From contig JAHDFQ010000031.1 of the NCBI GenBank assembly GCA_020628085.1, positions 1 through 32,190 of the forward strand: a DNA stretch of 32,190 bases. The letters are read 5' to 3'. Below are positions 8,262 through 16,565 of the stretch, piece by piece. Within the stretch, counting starts at the first letter, position 1, and every line of letters begins with the position of its first letter. Under the pieces are notes generated by a model. The model searched no databases and was not told the origin of the DNA. It was given only the letters and a program-made list of their open reading frames with translations. The translations under genes were made by a program, and so were the position numbers. This DNA is from Saprospiraceae bacterium. Its GTDB lineage: Bacteria; Bacteroidota; Bacteroidia; Chitinophagales; Saprospiraceae.

Positions 8262-10986
8262 ATTCATTTACATGTTCTCCTCCTACCGACGAAGTAGTAC
8301 AACCATCTATTTTTGCGTGAAAGATCGCACCGAGTTGTGTTTCAAAACCAGGATTCAATTCAATACAGTTAGCTGCATCATACTCTAAATCCGCTGTCGC
8401 TTCAATAATCTGATCAGATATAATTCTATCGCTTGTTTGATAAATAGCAGTTGTCGTCTCTGTTCCTGTTAAGGTAATGGTGGGTAAACAGTCGCTTACG
8501 CCACAGTCCACTATACCAATAGCGGATTGCTGACAACCTGTGACATTATCAGTTGCAACTACAACATATTCATAACCCGAATTAAGGGTTGCTGCACTAC
8601 CGTCACCTTGCATGGTATAATTCCCAGAACCACCACTGACTAAAATACTCAGTTGGGCAGAGCCAATTCCCGTACAATTGACTTGTACACCTACAGATAG
8701 TGGCGTTTCCATATAAGGTGTTGCGAAGTCAATTAATTCCAAGCAAAAATCGCCATTGACCGTATTTGATAAATTTTCAGGTGTGGTGATTTGTAGGTAA
8801 TAGGTGTCTGAAGGCACTAGACCTAAAACCGATTGTAATCCATCACATTGTACTGGGTTTTTACCACAATACATTTCCGAAAGATTTCCACAAGCTGAAC
8901 CTTCATAAACAGCTACACTATGCTCAAAATCAGCATTGACATTCATGCGTACACCACCTGAACTAGGTGCAACAAACCGATACCAAATATTTCCACCTTC
9001 AAATATCTCACAAGTAGGTTCAATACCATCAACAGTTGCATAGTCAATTGATCCGTTAACACAGTTTCCCCCTACATTCACTAAAGCAGCATTCAAACAA
9101 TCATCATTTGGAGGTGCTGCTGGATTGGTTGAACGTAATTCCATACATAAATCTCCGCTTACTGTTGAAAATACACCTGCAACTTGTACAAAATAAGTAT
9201 TTCCAATGGTTAAATTCTCTAGCTGCAATTCACATCCAATTTCGTTGGTCATAAATTCAGTTAGATTTCCACAGTTACCTTCAAAAACTGTAATCACATC
9301 TGCAAAATTAGCATTCGTAGCAACGGTCATATCCGTTTGTGTGGCATTAAAATTATACCAAACATCATGTCGTGCGTATGGATTTCGTGAAGAAACGAAA
9401 CCACTTTCTGTCGCATTGTAATTATCTCCATTTATACAAGTCCCATCAACGACTAAAGAAATAGCATTTCCACAATTATCATTAACGGGTGCAGCATCTG
9501 GTGCGTTTGCAGACACAACAGACATACATAAATCTCCTTTGGGAATACCAAATTTTGCTTCCAAACCACTCACTCGAACATAATAATCTGTTCCAGCAAC
9601 AGCATTTAATAACAAGCGTTCACCTCTAAATCCATGTTCATCTTTATTTGAACAAACTTGTTGTGTCAGACCTGTACATGAACCTGTGAAAACGGTGATT
9701 AAATCATTAAATGTAGCATCTGTCTCAAAGGCTACCCAACCACTGTTTGTTGGTGCAAAACTATACCATAAAGAAGCCACATTTCCATCTGTATTACAAT
9801 TGGGTGCTTCTTCTGTAAAAAGAGCATTGGTATTATTCGCAGCTTCACAATTTCCATCTAAGATCAAAGGAACAGCATCCGAACAAAAGTCATTTAATGA
9901 TCCGCTTCCGCTTACTTTAAAATCATCAATTCCAGCCCACCAACCCCAAGTTCCGCCGTCAGAATATTCAAAAGCAATAGCCATATTTGGACTTCGATAC
10001 GCAGATAAATCTATCGTTTGGTGTACAAAATCTGTAAACTGTGGTCCTCCAACATCTGATGAATACACTTGTACTAGTTCATTATTTGTTCCGTCGGTTA
10101 CATAAATTCCAATAGATTCATTATTTTGAAATGTTCTAAATATAAAATCAAAATCTAAAAAGTAATTACCATAAGCTGTTCCGTCAAAGAAAGGAGACAT
10201 GATTAAGGCATTAGAAGGTGCTGCGTTTTCACCCAAATAGTCGTCATCAAAATACAGCATACAAGTCGAATTCATAGTTGAATCACTTGCATTAGGATTA
10301 GGTGTATCACCGAATTGCCAATCGTCAACCCCACTACTATGACTGATAGTCCATCCAGCAGGTAAGGCACAACTATTAAAATTCTCCATGACTAGATTAG
10401 TTGCATTTCCTTCTCCAGTAATCAAAACATTATCAAAACCTGCATACCACGCCCAAGTATCACCGTCATCATATTCCAACATCACATTCATATTAGGGTT
10501 GGCGTAGAAACTTAAATCAGCTGTTACCGTCACAAATTCTGAAAAATTAACGCCTGTCTGAGAAGGGCCATATTGAAAAGTCCGTATATCTTGATATGCT
10601 GTACCATCAAAAACTTTTACCTTAAACGCAGATTCTTCATACTGTCGAAATGAAACATCTACACTAAAATTGATAGTCGAGTGTATCGTTGCATCGAACG
10701 TAGGTGAAATAAACTGTGCCGTATAAAAAGGGGTATTGTCGCCTGTTAAATCATCATCTATCACTACCATACAAGAACCATCAATACTGTTTCCATCCGA
10801 ATTGGTGTTAGTTGGCAACCCCACGAACCATTCAGGATTTTGGTTACCGATTAGGTTGACTGTCCAGTCGTTCGGAAACGTACAACTATCAAAATTTTCA
10901 TCTATAAATGTGGTTTGAGCAAGTGATATATTTGTCAAAAAGAAAAATAAAAACAATGGAGAAATAATGTATGTATATTTTTTCAT
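8260..10986 (-). CDS. Large modular secreted surface protein (MAM/cleaved-adhesin-like, Cys-rich beta repeats, coathanger-type C-terminus)
   Basis: This 908-residue protein has a clear signal peptide (1-24, ending SLAQ). Two repeats of about 170 residues follow (about 25-194 and 195-365). Each starts ENFDSC or ENFNSC and contains W..G......N, a CMxxxDDD motif and a final WxWYAGFDN or WGWWAGIDD, as in MAM or cleaved-adhesin jelly-roll modules. Next come three repeats of about 125 residues (from about 368, 500 and 625) with the signature NDxCxxAxxLxxxGxC ... WYxFxA ... YYVRVSG ... GDLCMxL. Then comes one SprB-like module (GSGNYTMQGDG). The C-terminus (ELNPGFETQLGAIFHAKIDGC) matches the 3-coathanger-stack type of ending rather than a type A T9SS domain. 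It is likely an exported adhesin or binding protein; ligand unknown. Confidence 0.75.
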   Translation of the reverse strand: MKKYTYIISPLFLFFFLTNISLAQTTFIDENFDSCTFPNDWTVNLIGNQNPEWFVGLPTNTNSDGNSIDGSCMVVIDDDLTGDNTPFYTAQFISPTFDATIHSTINFSVDVSFRQYEESAFKVKVFDGTAYQDIRTFQYGPSQTGVNFSEFVTVTADLSFYANPNMNVMLEYDDGDTWAWYAGFDNVLITGEGNATNLVMENFNSCALPAGWTISHSSGVDDWQFGDTPNPNASDSTMNSTCMLYFDDDYLGENAAPSNALIMSPFFDGTAYGNYFLDFDFIFRTFQNNESIGIYVTDGTNNELVQVYSSDVGGPQFTDFVHQTIDLSAYRSPNMAIAFEYSDGGTWGWWAGIDDFKVSGSGSLNDFCSDAVPLILDGNCEAANNTNALFTEEAPNCNTDGNVASLWYSFAPTNSGWVAFETDATFNDLITVFTGSCTGLTQQVCSNKDEHGFRGERLLLNAVAGTDYYVRVSGLEAKFGIPKGDLCMSVVSANAPDAAPVNDNCGNAISLVVDGTCINGDNYNATESGFVSSRNPYARHDVWYNFNATQTDMTVATNANFADVITVFEGNCGNLTEFMTNEIGCELQLENLTIGNTYFVQVAGVFSTVSGDLCMELRSTNPAAPPNDDCLNAALVNVGGNCVNGSIDYATVDGIEPTCEIFEGGNIWYRFVAPSSGGVRMNVNADFEHSVAVYEGSACGNLSEMYCGKNPVQCDGLQSVLGLVPSDTYYLQITTPENLSNTVNGDFCLELIDFATPYMETPLSVGVQVNCTGIGSAQLSILVSGGSGNYTMQGDGSAATLNSGYEYVVVATDNVTGCQQSAIGIVDCGVSDCLPTITLTGTETTTAIYQTSDRIISDQIIEATADLEYDAANCIELNPGFETQLGAIFHAKIDGCTTSSVGGEHVNE

Positions 10987-11285
10987 TATGGCAGTTTAAA
11001 AGGCAAAAAAATCAATATGGTAGGCTAGGATAGATATGAATATAATAATTATGTTTCTAAAAAGAAAATAGCTCATTATAAGTTATTGTAAAAAAAGCAA
11101 ATTTGGAAAATGCTATACATTTTGACGTAATTATTTACGATAAACCACCTTTTTTATATAATTTAGAACAGAATAGTACTTTATTAGTTCTACTAGAAAT
11201 TGATAAAAAGTTTACTAATTACTACTTACACCCATCAAAACCCTCTAGTCTGCCCTTTTGAAAACACCTTTATAAATCATAAGAC

Positions 11286-12743
11286 GTGATTGCAAGCTCT
11301 ACTACAAATCTATCTATTGCACCCTATACTCCGTCAGCTTCTAAACCCTGGAATGCTCGACGAATTGCTCATTTATATCAGCGATTGGGCTTTGGTGCAA
11401 ACCTAACCGAAATCAATAATGGTCTTAATCTAACACCTGATGCTTTAGTCGATCAGCTACTCGATAATGCGGCTGCGCTTGGCGTTCCAACGCACCCTGT
11501 TTGGGCAGATTGGACGACCGCAGATTATAATGGTGATATTGATTTACCTTTTGTACATCGAGACGAGATACGTGTGCGTTGGGGTCGAGAAATGTTAGAT
11601 GAAGGCATACGTTCCAAGATGGCGTTCTTTTGGTCAAATCATTTTGTTACACAAGAGGAAGTTTACATCTGTCCTTCATATATGTGGGAATATTATGAAA
11701 TGTTACATGTCAATGCCTTTGGAAATTTTAAGACTTTTGTAGAATTGGTTGGAAAAGATCCATCCATGTTGGTTTATTTAAACGGTAATGAAAACATTGC
11801 TTCACAACCTAATGAGAATTATGCACGTGAACTGATGGAGCTCTTTACGATGGGTGAAGGAAACGGTTATACGCAAACAGATATTGAAGAAGTTGCTCGT
11901 GCCTTAACGGGCTGGCAATTAAATCGCTATAATTGCGAAAAAAATGTTGCTCTCAATACGGCTGATTTTGATAACAATCAAAAAACTATTTTTGGACAGA
12001 CAGGAAACTGGGGATATGACGAGGTACACAATCTGATTTTCACTCAACGAGCAAATCAGGTTGCTGATTATATTTGTACCAAAATTTATCAGTTTTTTGT
12101 TTATGAAACCCCTGACCCAACCATTATTAGTGCCTTAGCTACTACTTTCCAAAATAATAATTGGGAATTAATGCCAGTTTTCAAGCAATTGTTCAAAAGT
12201 GAACACTTTTATGAAGAAAAGTTTATTGGTGCTAATATCAAAAGCCCATTAGAGGCAATGATTGGCATAATGAAAACTTCGGGTATGGTTAGCAATACAG
12301 ATGTTTCGAACGATTTGATGAGTACGATTGTATACTATGCTTATGAACTGGGACAAGATTTGTTCAATCCAGTAGACGTGGCAGGTTGGCCAGAATATCG
12401 TGCTTGGATTAATGAAAATACATTGACGGCGCGATGGTCTTATGTTAGTACAATTTTGAATCGACTCCCTGATGCTTCCAAAGATAAATTTGCACAATTA
12501 GCACGGGATTTAACGAATATTTCGGGTGATGTGGAAGTGGTGAATACAGCCTTAGTAGAACATTTTCTACAACATGATTTGGATGACCGATTATTGGCAT
12601 CAGCACTTGATTATTTTAAAGGAGAAATTCCTAGTAATTATTTCGTAGACGGAACTTGGAATTTATATTTCGATGAAGTTCCAGACCAAGTCCTCAACTT
12701 ATTGAATTATCTTCTACGTTTACCAGAATTCCAACTATCCTAA
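11286..12743 (+). CDS. DUF1800 family protein
   Basis: This 485-residue protein belongs to the DUF1800 family. It shows the family opening NARRIAHLYQRLGFGAN, the MAFFWSNHFVTQ segment, NENYARELMELFTMGEGNGYTQTDIEEVARALTGW in the middle, and FNPVDVAGWPEYRAWIN near residues 360-375. The start is a GTG at 11286: a stop codon lies two codons upstream in frame, and the family's conserved region begins soon after, so no ATG is available. No signal peptide is visible, which is notable because its partner has one. The gene is 24 bases upstream of the DUF1501 gene, the usual order. The function of the family is unknown; the pairing suggests a joint role, possibly at the cell envelope. Confidence 0.88.
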   Translation: MIASSTTNLSIAPYTPSASKPWNARRIAHLYQRLGFGANLTEINNGLNLTPDALVDQLLDNAAALGVPTHPVWADWTTADYNGDIDLPFVHRDEIRVRWGREMLDEGIRSKMAFFWSNHFVTQEEVYICPSYMWEYYEMLHVNAFGNFKTFVELVGKDPSMLVYLNGNENIASQPNENYARELMELFTMGEGNGYTQTDIEEVARALTGWQLNRYNCEKNVALNTADFDNNQKTIFGQTGNWGYDEVHNLIFTQRANQVADYICTKIYQFFVYETPDPTIISALATTFQNNNWELMPVFKQLFKSEHFYEEKFIGANIKSPLEAMIGIMKTSGMVSNTDVSNDLMSTIVYYAYELGQDLFNPVDVAGWPEYRAWINENTLTARWSYVSTILNRLPDASKDKFAQLARDLTNISGDVEVVNTALVEHFLQHDLDDRLLASALDYFKGEIPSNYFVDGTWNLYFDEVPDQVLNLLNYLLRLPEFQLS

Positions 12744-12767
12744 AACCTGCCAAAAAATCATCTAATT

Positions 12768-14423
12768 ATGTGTGATAAAGACAAACATCATCAATCTAGT
12801 ATTCATAAAAAAGTAAAACGTCGTTACGGTTCTGCGATCCAACATGGAAGAGCGCATCATAAAGATCATATTCAGCAAACTAGGCGAAGTTTTCTTAGAA
12901 ATACGGGACTTTTCTCTGCGGGTATGGCGTTGACTTTAGGCGGAGTTCCTATCAATGCCATGACACCTACCCCACTTATGATGGGATTAAACAACTCTAA
13001 TTCGGAAGATCGAATTATGGTTTTAATTCGATTGAAAGGTGGAAATGATGGTTTAAATACAATTATTCAACGTGGAAATAGCGAGTATTATAATATACGT
13101 CCAACTTTAGCTGTTCAAGAACCCGACCTATGGGCTTTAAGTACAGACTTCGGGATGCCAAACGAGACTCTAGACCTGCAACCATTTTGGAATAATGGAA
13201 GCATGAAAGTCGTTCACAATGTTGGTTATCCTGTACCCAATTATTCGCACTTTAGATCGTCTGATATTTGGGCATCGTCCTCGGCATCCAACGAATATGT
13301 CAGTACAGGTTGGCTGGGTCGATTGTTAGAATTAGATTACCCTGCTTTTGCGGCTGCTCCGCCCGTTGTACCTCCTGCTCTACAAATTGGGGTTCAAAGT
13401 AATTTGGTGTTTCAAGCATCTATGAATAATATGGCGTTGGCAATTAGTAATCCTGCGGAGTTTTATCAGATTGCTAGTACAGGTCAATTATACGAAACTA
13501 ACAATTTAGGCACAGAAGAGCGAAAGAGAGAATTGAGTTATATTCGAACGGTTGCCAATAGTGCTTTCCGTTATTCGGAAGTCATTCGAGAGGCTTATTT
13601 AAGTGGTGGAAATAATGCTACTTTCGATAATAATAATCCGTTGGCAGAACAACTGGCTATCGTTAGTCGACTCATTAAAGGAAATTTAGGAACAAAAATT
13701 TATATGGTTTCCATTGATGGGTTTGATACACACAGTACTCAAGCAGCTGCGCATCCACAATTATTGACTTGGTTAGCTGGTGCAGTCAAATCATTTTATG
13801 ATGACCTAGCTACGGCTGGACAAGCTCAAAATGTAATGGCTATGACGTTCTCTGAATTTGGAAGAACGATTTATGAGAATGCCTCCAATGGAACAGATCA
13901 TGGAACAGGTGCACCTATGTTATTATTTGGGGAAGGTATTGGAAATGGATTTCATGGTACAGAACCTGATTTGGTAAATACTGACTTATATGGTGATCCC
14001 TATTTTTCCGTTGATTTTAGATCTGTTTATGGAACGGCACTTCGAGATTGGTTGGGTGTAGATGAGGAAATCGTGGATAATGTCATTGGTAGTGATCACA
14101 ATAAAATTAATGGATTAGTTCCTACTCTAACACCTCCTATTGGACTTGAAAATACGGGGGCACTTTGGGGGCACAATCCTAGTTTAACCAATCCAGGAGA
14201 CATTGAAATTAAGTATTCTTTGGGTACAAGAGGAAATGTAGTGATTCAAATTCAGGATATGGCTGGACAAACATTGCGTACCATTCTTAGCGATTTTAAA
14301 GAAAAAGGAAGTTATACTTTTACATTTAATCCGAATCAATATTATTTACCCAATGGCAATTATCAATACCGCTTATTGACAGGTGGAAAAGCATATAAAC
14401 GTCCGATAAAAATTGGAAATTAA
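12768..14423 (+). CDS. DUF1501 family protein with Tat signal and C-terminal T9SS/FlgD-like domain
   Basis: This 551-residue protein has a twin-arginine signal at residues 38-44 (TRRSFLR) followed by a hydrophobic stretch ending INAM, after an unusually long, His- and Lys-rich N-region. The DUF1501 domain (sulfatase/phosphatase-like superfamily) shows LIRLKGGNDGLNT near residue 90, SHFRSSDIW near 160, and SIDGFDTHSTQ, MTFSEFGRTIYENASNGTDHGTG further on. These keep the conserved Asp/His positions expected of a metal-binding site. The last 80 residues (IEIKYSLGTRGNVVIQI, DMAGQTLRTI, YLPNGNYQYRLLTGG) resemble FlgD-like/T9SS type A sorting domains. It is co-directional with the DUF1800 gene and followed by a strong terminator. 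Confidence 0.88.
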   Translation: MCDKDKHHQSSIHKKVKRRYGSAIQHGRAHHKDHIQQTRRSFLRNTGLFSAGMALTLGGVPINAMTPTPLMMGLNNSNSEDRIMVLIRLKGGNDGLNTIIQRGNSEYYNIRPTLAVQEPDLWALSTDFGMPNETLDLQPFWNNGSMKVVHNVGYPVPNYSHFRSSDIWASSSASNEYVSTGWLGRLLELDYPAFAAAPPVVPPALQIGVQSNLVFQASMNNMALAISNPAEFYQIASTGQLYETNNLGTEERKRELSYIRTVANSAFRYSEVIREAYLSGGNNATFDNNNPLAEQLAIVSRLIKGNLGTKIYMVSIDGFDTHSTQAAAHPQLLTWLAGAVKSFYDDLATAGQAQNVMAMTFSEFGRTIYENASNGTDHGTGAPMLLFGEGIGNGFHGTEPDLVNTDLYGDPYFSVDFRSVYGTALRDWLGVDEEIVDNVIGSDHNKINGLVPTLTPPIGLENTGALWGHNPSLTNPGDIEIKYSLGTRGNVVIQIQDMAGQTLRTILSDFKEKGSYTFTFNPNQYYLPNGNYQYRLLTGGKAYKRPIKIGN

Positions 14424-14447
14424 ATAACAGATTAGTTATTCAACTAG

Positions 14448-14490
14448 AAACTCCTTATTGATCTCATAGATTGATAAGGAGTTTTTCTTT
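14448..14490 (+). terminator. Intrinsic terminator of the DUF1800-DUF1501 operon
   Basis: The arms at 14448-14464 and 14468-14484 form a 17-bp stem with wobble pairs and a 3-base loop, followed by a run of T's to 14490. Confidence 0.85.
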
Positions 14491-14547
14491 AGAAGATTAT
14501 TTGTTATCTTACTGATGATTATACTAATAATTTATAAAATAGAACTC

Positions 14548-15363
14548 ATGAAAAAACAAATACTGACTTTAACCTTATTAACAATGACTTTAATTTGCTA
14601 CTCACAAATTCAAAATGGAACATTTGAAGAGTGGGATTTTTACAATGGTCGTGAAAAACCAGCAGAATGGCATTGTCCAAATTTATGCCCAAGTCCTACT
14701 TGTGGTCCTTGTGATAAGATTACAAAATCAGAAGATGACTTAGCTGTGCGCATTCACAATGTCATGCCTTGTGTCGATCAAGGAGAAGCGAAGAGTCGCT
14801 CCGCTGGTTTTATTGAAGATTATTTCTCACCCAATCAGAGTGCGTTCAATATTTCGTTTGATGTCAGTATCGACTCCATTATAGAACCTGCGTCATTCAT
14901 ATTTACATTAAAAGGTTCAGAGTTAGATTCTACTATTTCTTGGAGTGTCGATGAATTAGGAGACTTTTCGTATTCAAAGAATATTTATTTGAATGAACCG
15001 TATGATAGTTTGTTTATTCAGTTTAAATCGCAAGGATACCCTGTCGAAAATAACCAACATGCTTGCGATTTAGGTTATATTAGTGGCATTATAGATAATG
15101 TAAAACTTTCAGAGATTGTAAGTATTGAAAATGCACTACCAATTGATATTGAGGTATTTCCAAATCCATTTTCGGGAGAAATCCAGATTCTAACAGATAA
15201 CCAAGAAATACCAACATTTCAATTATTCGATATAAAAGGGCGAAGACTTTTTACAGGAAGTGGTAATCATCTTATTCCAAATCCTGAGATTCTAAATGGA
15301 ATATATATTCTAAAAATAAAGGTAGGCGATACACTAATAACCAAGAAGGTTATAAAGAGATAA
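14548..15363 (+). CDS. Small secreted protein with T9SS type A sorting domain
   Basis: This protein is 271 residues long when started at the ATG at 14548. That start directly precedes a normal signal peptide (MKKQILTLTLL...LICYSQ), whereas the longer start at 14515 would add 11 residues ahead of it. The mature part opens with NGTFEEWDFYNGREKPAEWHC and a short Cys cluster (CPNLCPSPTCGPCDK), then a beta-rich region that looks like a carbohydrate-binding or galactose-binding-type sandwich, which is an inference from pattern only. The C-terminal 80 residues (IDIEVFPNPFSGEIQI, LFDIKGRRLFTG, NGIYILKIKVGDTLITKKVIKR) are a clear T9SS sorting domain. It is monocistronic between two terminators. Confidence 0.75.
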   Translation: MKKQILTLTLLTMTLICYSQIQNGTFEEWDFYNGREKPAEWHCPNLCPSPTCGPCDKITKSEDDLAVRIHNVMPCVDQGEAKSRSAGFIEDYFSPNQSAFNISFDVSIDSIIEPASFIFTLKGSELDSTISWSVDELGDFSYSKNIYLNEPYDSLFIQFKSQGYPVENNQHACDLGYISGIIDNVKLSEIVSIENALPIDIEVFPNPFSGEIQILTDNQEIPTFQLFDIKGRRLFTGSGNHLIPNPEILNGIYILKIKVGDTLITKKVIKR

Positions 15364-15392
15364 GAATGATTTAGTATTAAACTCTAATCTAA

Positions 15393-15431
15393 AAATTCTT
15401 GTACATAGGTAACTCCTATGCACAAGAATTT
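15393..15431. terminator. Bidirectional terminator between the T9SS gene and the desaturase gene
   Basis: The arms at 15393-15409 and 15415-15431 form a 17-bp stem with one mismatch and a 5-base loop, A-rich on the left and T-rich on the right, between two convergent genes. Confidence 0.8.
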
Positions 15432-15442
15432 ACCGACTACAT

Positions 15443-16498
15443 CTATGCGTAACGCATTTTCATCAACTGATGATATTCTGCAAAAGTTACCATGCGTTTC
15501 GTTTCTTCATCCCACAATTTATTGAACGCAATTTTGAGACTTTCTTTGAATGTAATAACCGTTACAAATTTTTCTAAAACAGGGTTATCCTTAGCACATT
15601 GTTCCAGATTGTAATTTGGAATTTGGGCACTTAAATGGTGAATATGGTGGAACCCAATATTCCCCGTAAACCATTGGAAAACTTTTGGTAATTTATAGTA
15701 AGTAGCCCCTTTGATCGCTGCTAATACATAATCCCAATTTTTCTGCCAACGCATATAGGTCTCTTCATGTTGATGTTGTACATAAAAAAACCAAAAGGCG
15801 ATAATCATAAATCCGAAAACAATTGGAATTTGAACCATTAAAAAGGCTTTCCAACCCAACAAGAATCCAAGGCCAACATAAACACCTAACATCGCTAAGT
15901 TATTGAACACTTGCGTCCATGCTATATCTCTCACTTTTTTTAAAGACAACAAGGCTGGAATTCGATTAGAAATCGTTAAATAAAATACAGGAACGAAGCC
16001 AAACAAAACCAATGGATTTCTGAAAACTCGGTATTTGAATTTTCCCCAGCGGCTGCGTTGACGATATTCTTCGACTGTTAAAAAGTCAATATCCCCAATA
16101 TCACGGTGTTCCAATTGTCCCGTGTGAACGTGGTGGTGGTTGTGGATAGTCGCCCAATATTTATACGGAATCGTACTAAAAAAACTACAAACCGTTCCGA
16201 CCAAATTATTTAGTTTTCGTGATTTGAAAAATGATTGGTGACCGCAATCATGTTGGATAATAAATATCCGAACCATAAAACCCGCATTGACAATAGCCAA
16301 TAAAAAGGTCAATACATACGACCATGACAAGCTAAAATACATCAATACCCATAGTGCTAAAAACGGTAAAAAAGTATTAACCAATTGTATAATCGCTTTA
16401 CGTGTATCAGGTTTTTGATACTTCCGAACAAGTTTTGACCAATTTTTCAACTGCTCTTTAATTTCTTGTTCCATTTTCTTTTGAGTGTTATTCAACAT
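15443..16498 (-). CDS. Fatty acid desaturase (membrane di-iron)
   Basis: This 351-residue integral membrane enzyme inserts a double bond into lipid acyl chains with O2 and reduced electron carriers. The three histidine boxes are intact: HDCGH (83-87), HNHHH (119-123) and HHIHH (284-288), with an additional QHQHE near 241-245. Hydrophobic segments lie near 42-75, 160-180 and 198-240. It resembles the omega-6/delta-12 type acyl-lipid desaturases; the exact position of desaturation cannot be read from sequence. An internal Met9 (16474) is an alternative start. It follows polA on the same strand with a 67-base gap and may be co-transcribed, but the functions are unrelated. Confidence 0.88.
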   Translation of the reverse strand: MLNNTQKKMEQEIKEQLKNWSKLVRKYQKPDTRKAIIQLVNTFLPFLALWVLMYFSLSWSYVLTFLLAIVNAGFMVRIFIIQHDCGHQSFFKSRKLNNLVGTVCSFFSTIPYKYWATIHNHHHVHTGQLEHRDIGDIDFLTVEEYRQRSRWGKFKYRVFRNPLVLFGFVPVFYLTISNRIPALLSLKKVRDIAWTQVFNNLAMLGVYVGLGFLLGWKAFLMVQIPIVFGFMIIAFWFFYVQHQHEETYMRWQKNWDYVLAAIKGATYYKLPKVFQWFTGNIGFHHIHHLSAQIPNYNLEQCAKDNPVLEKFVTVITFKESLKIAFNKLWDEETKRMVTFAEYHQLMKMRYA

Positions 16499-16565
16499 CT
16501 TTAAAAAATTATTTACAAAAAGATAAAATATGGCTGCACTCTGGTTTTGATTGATACATTCTTAT

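Noticed and set aside
9686-10105. Plus-strand 139-codon frame opposite the modular surface protein
   Set aside because: The minus-strand frame has a signal peptide and clear repeats; this one is an antisense shadow.
14515-14547. Longer start for the small T9SS protein
   Set aside because: The additional 11 residues precede a complete signal peptide that begins at the ATG at 14548.
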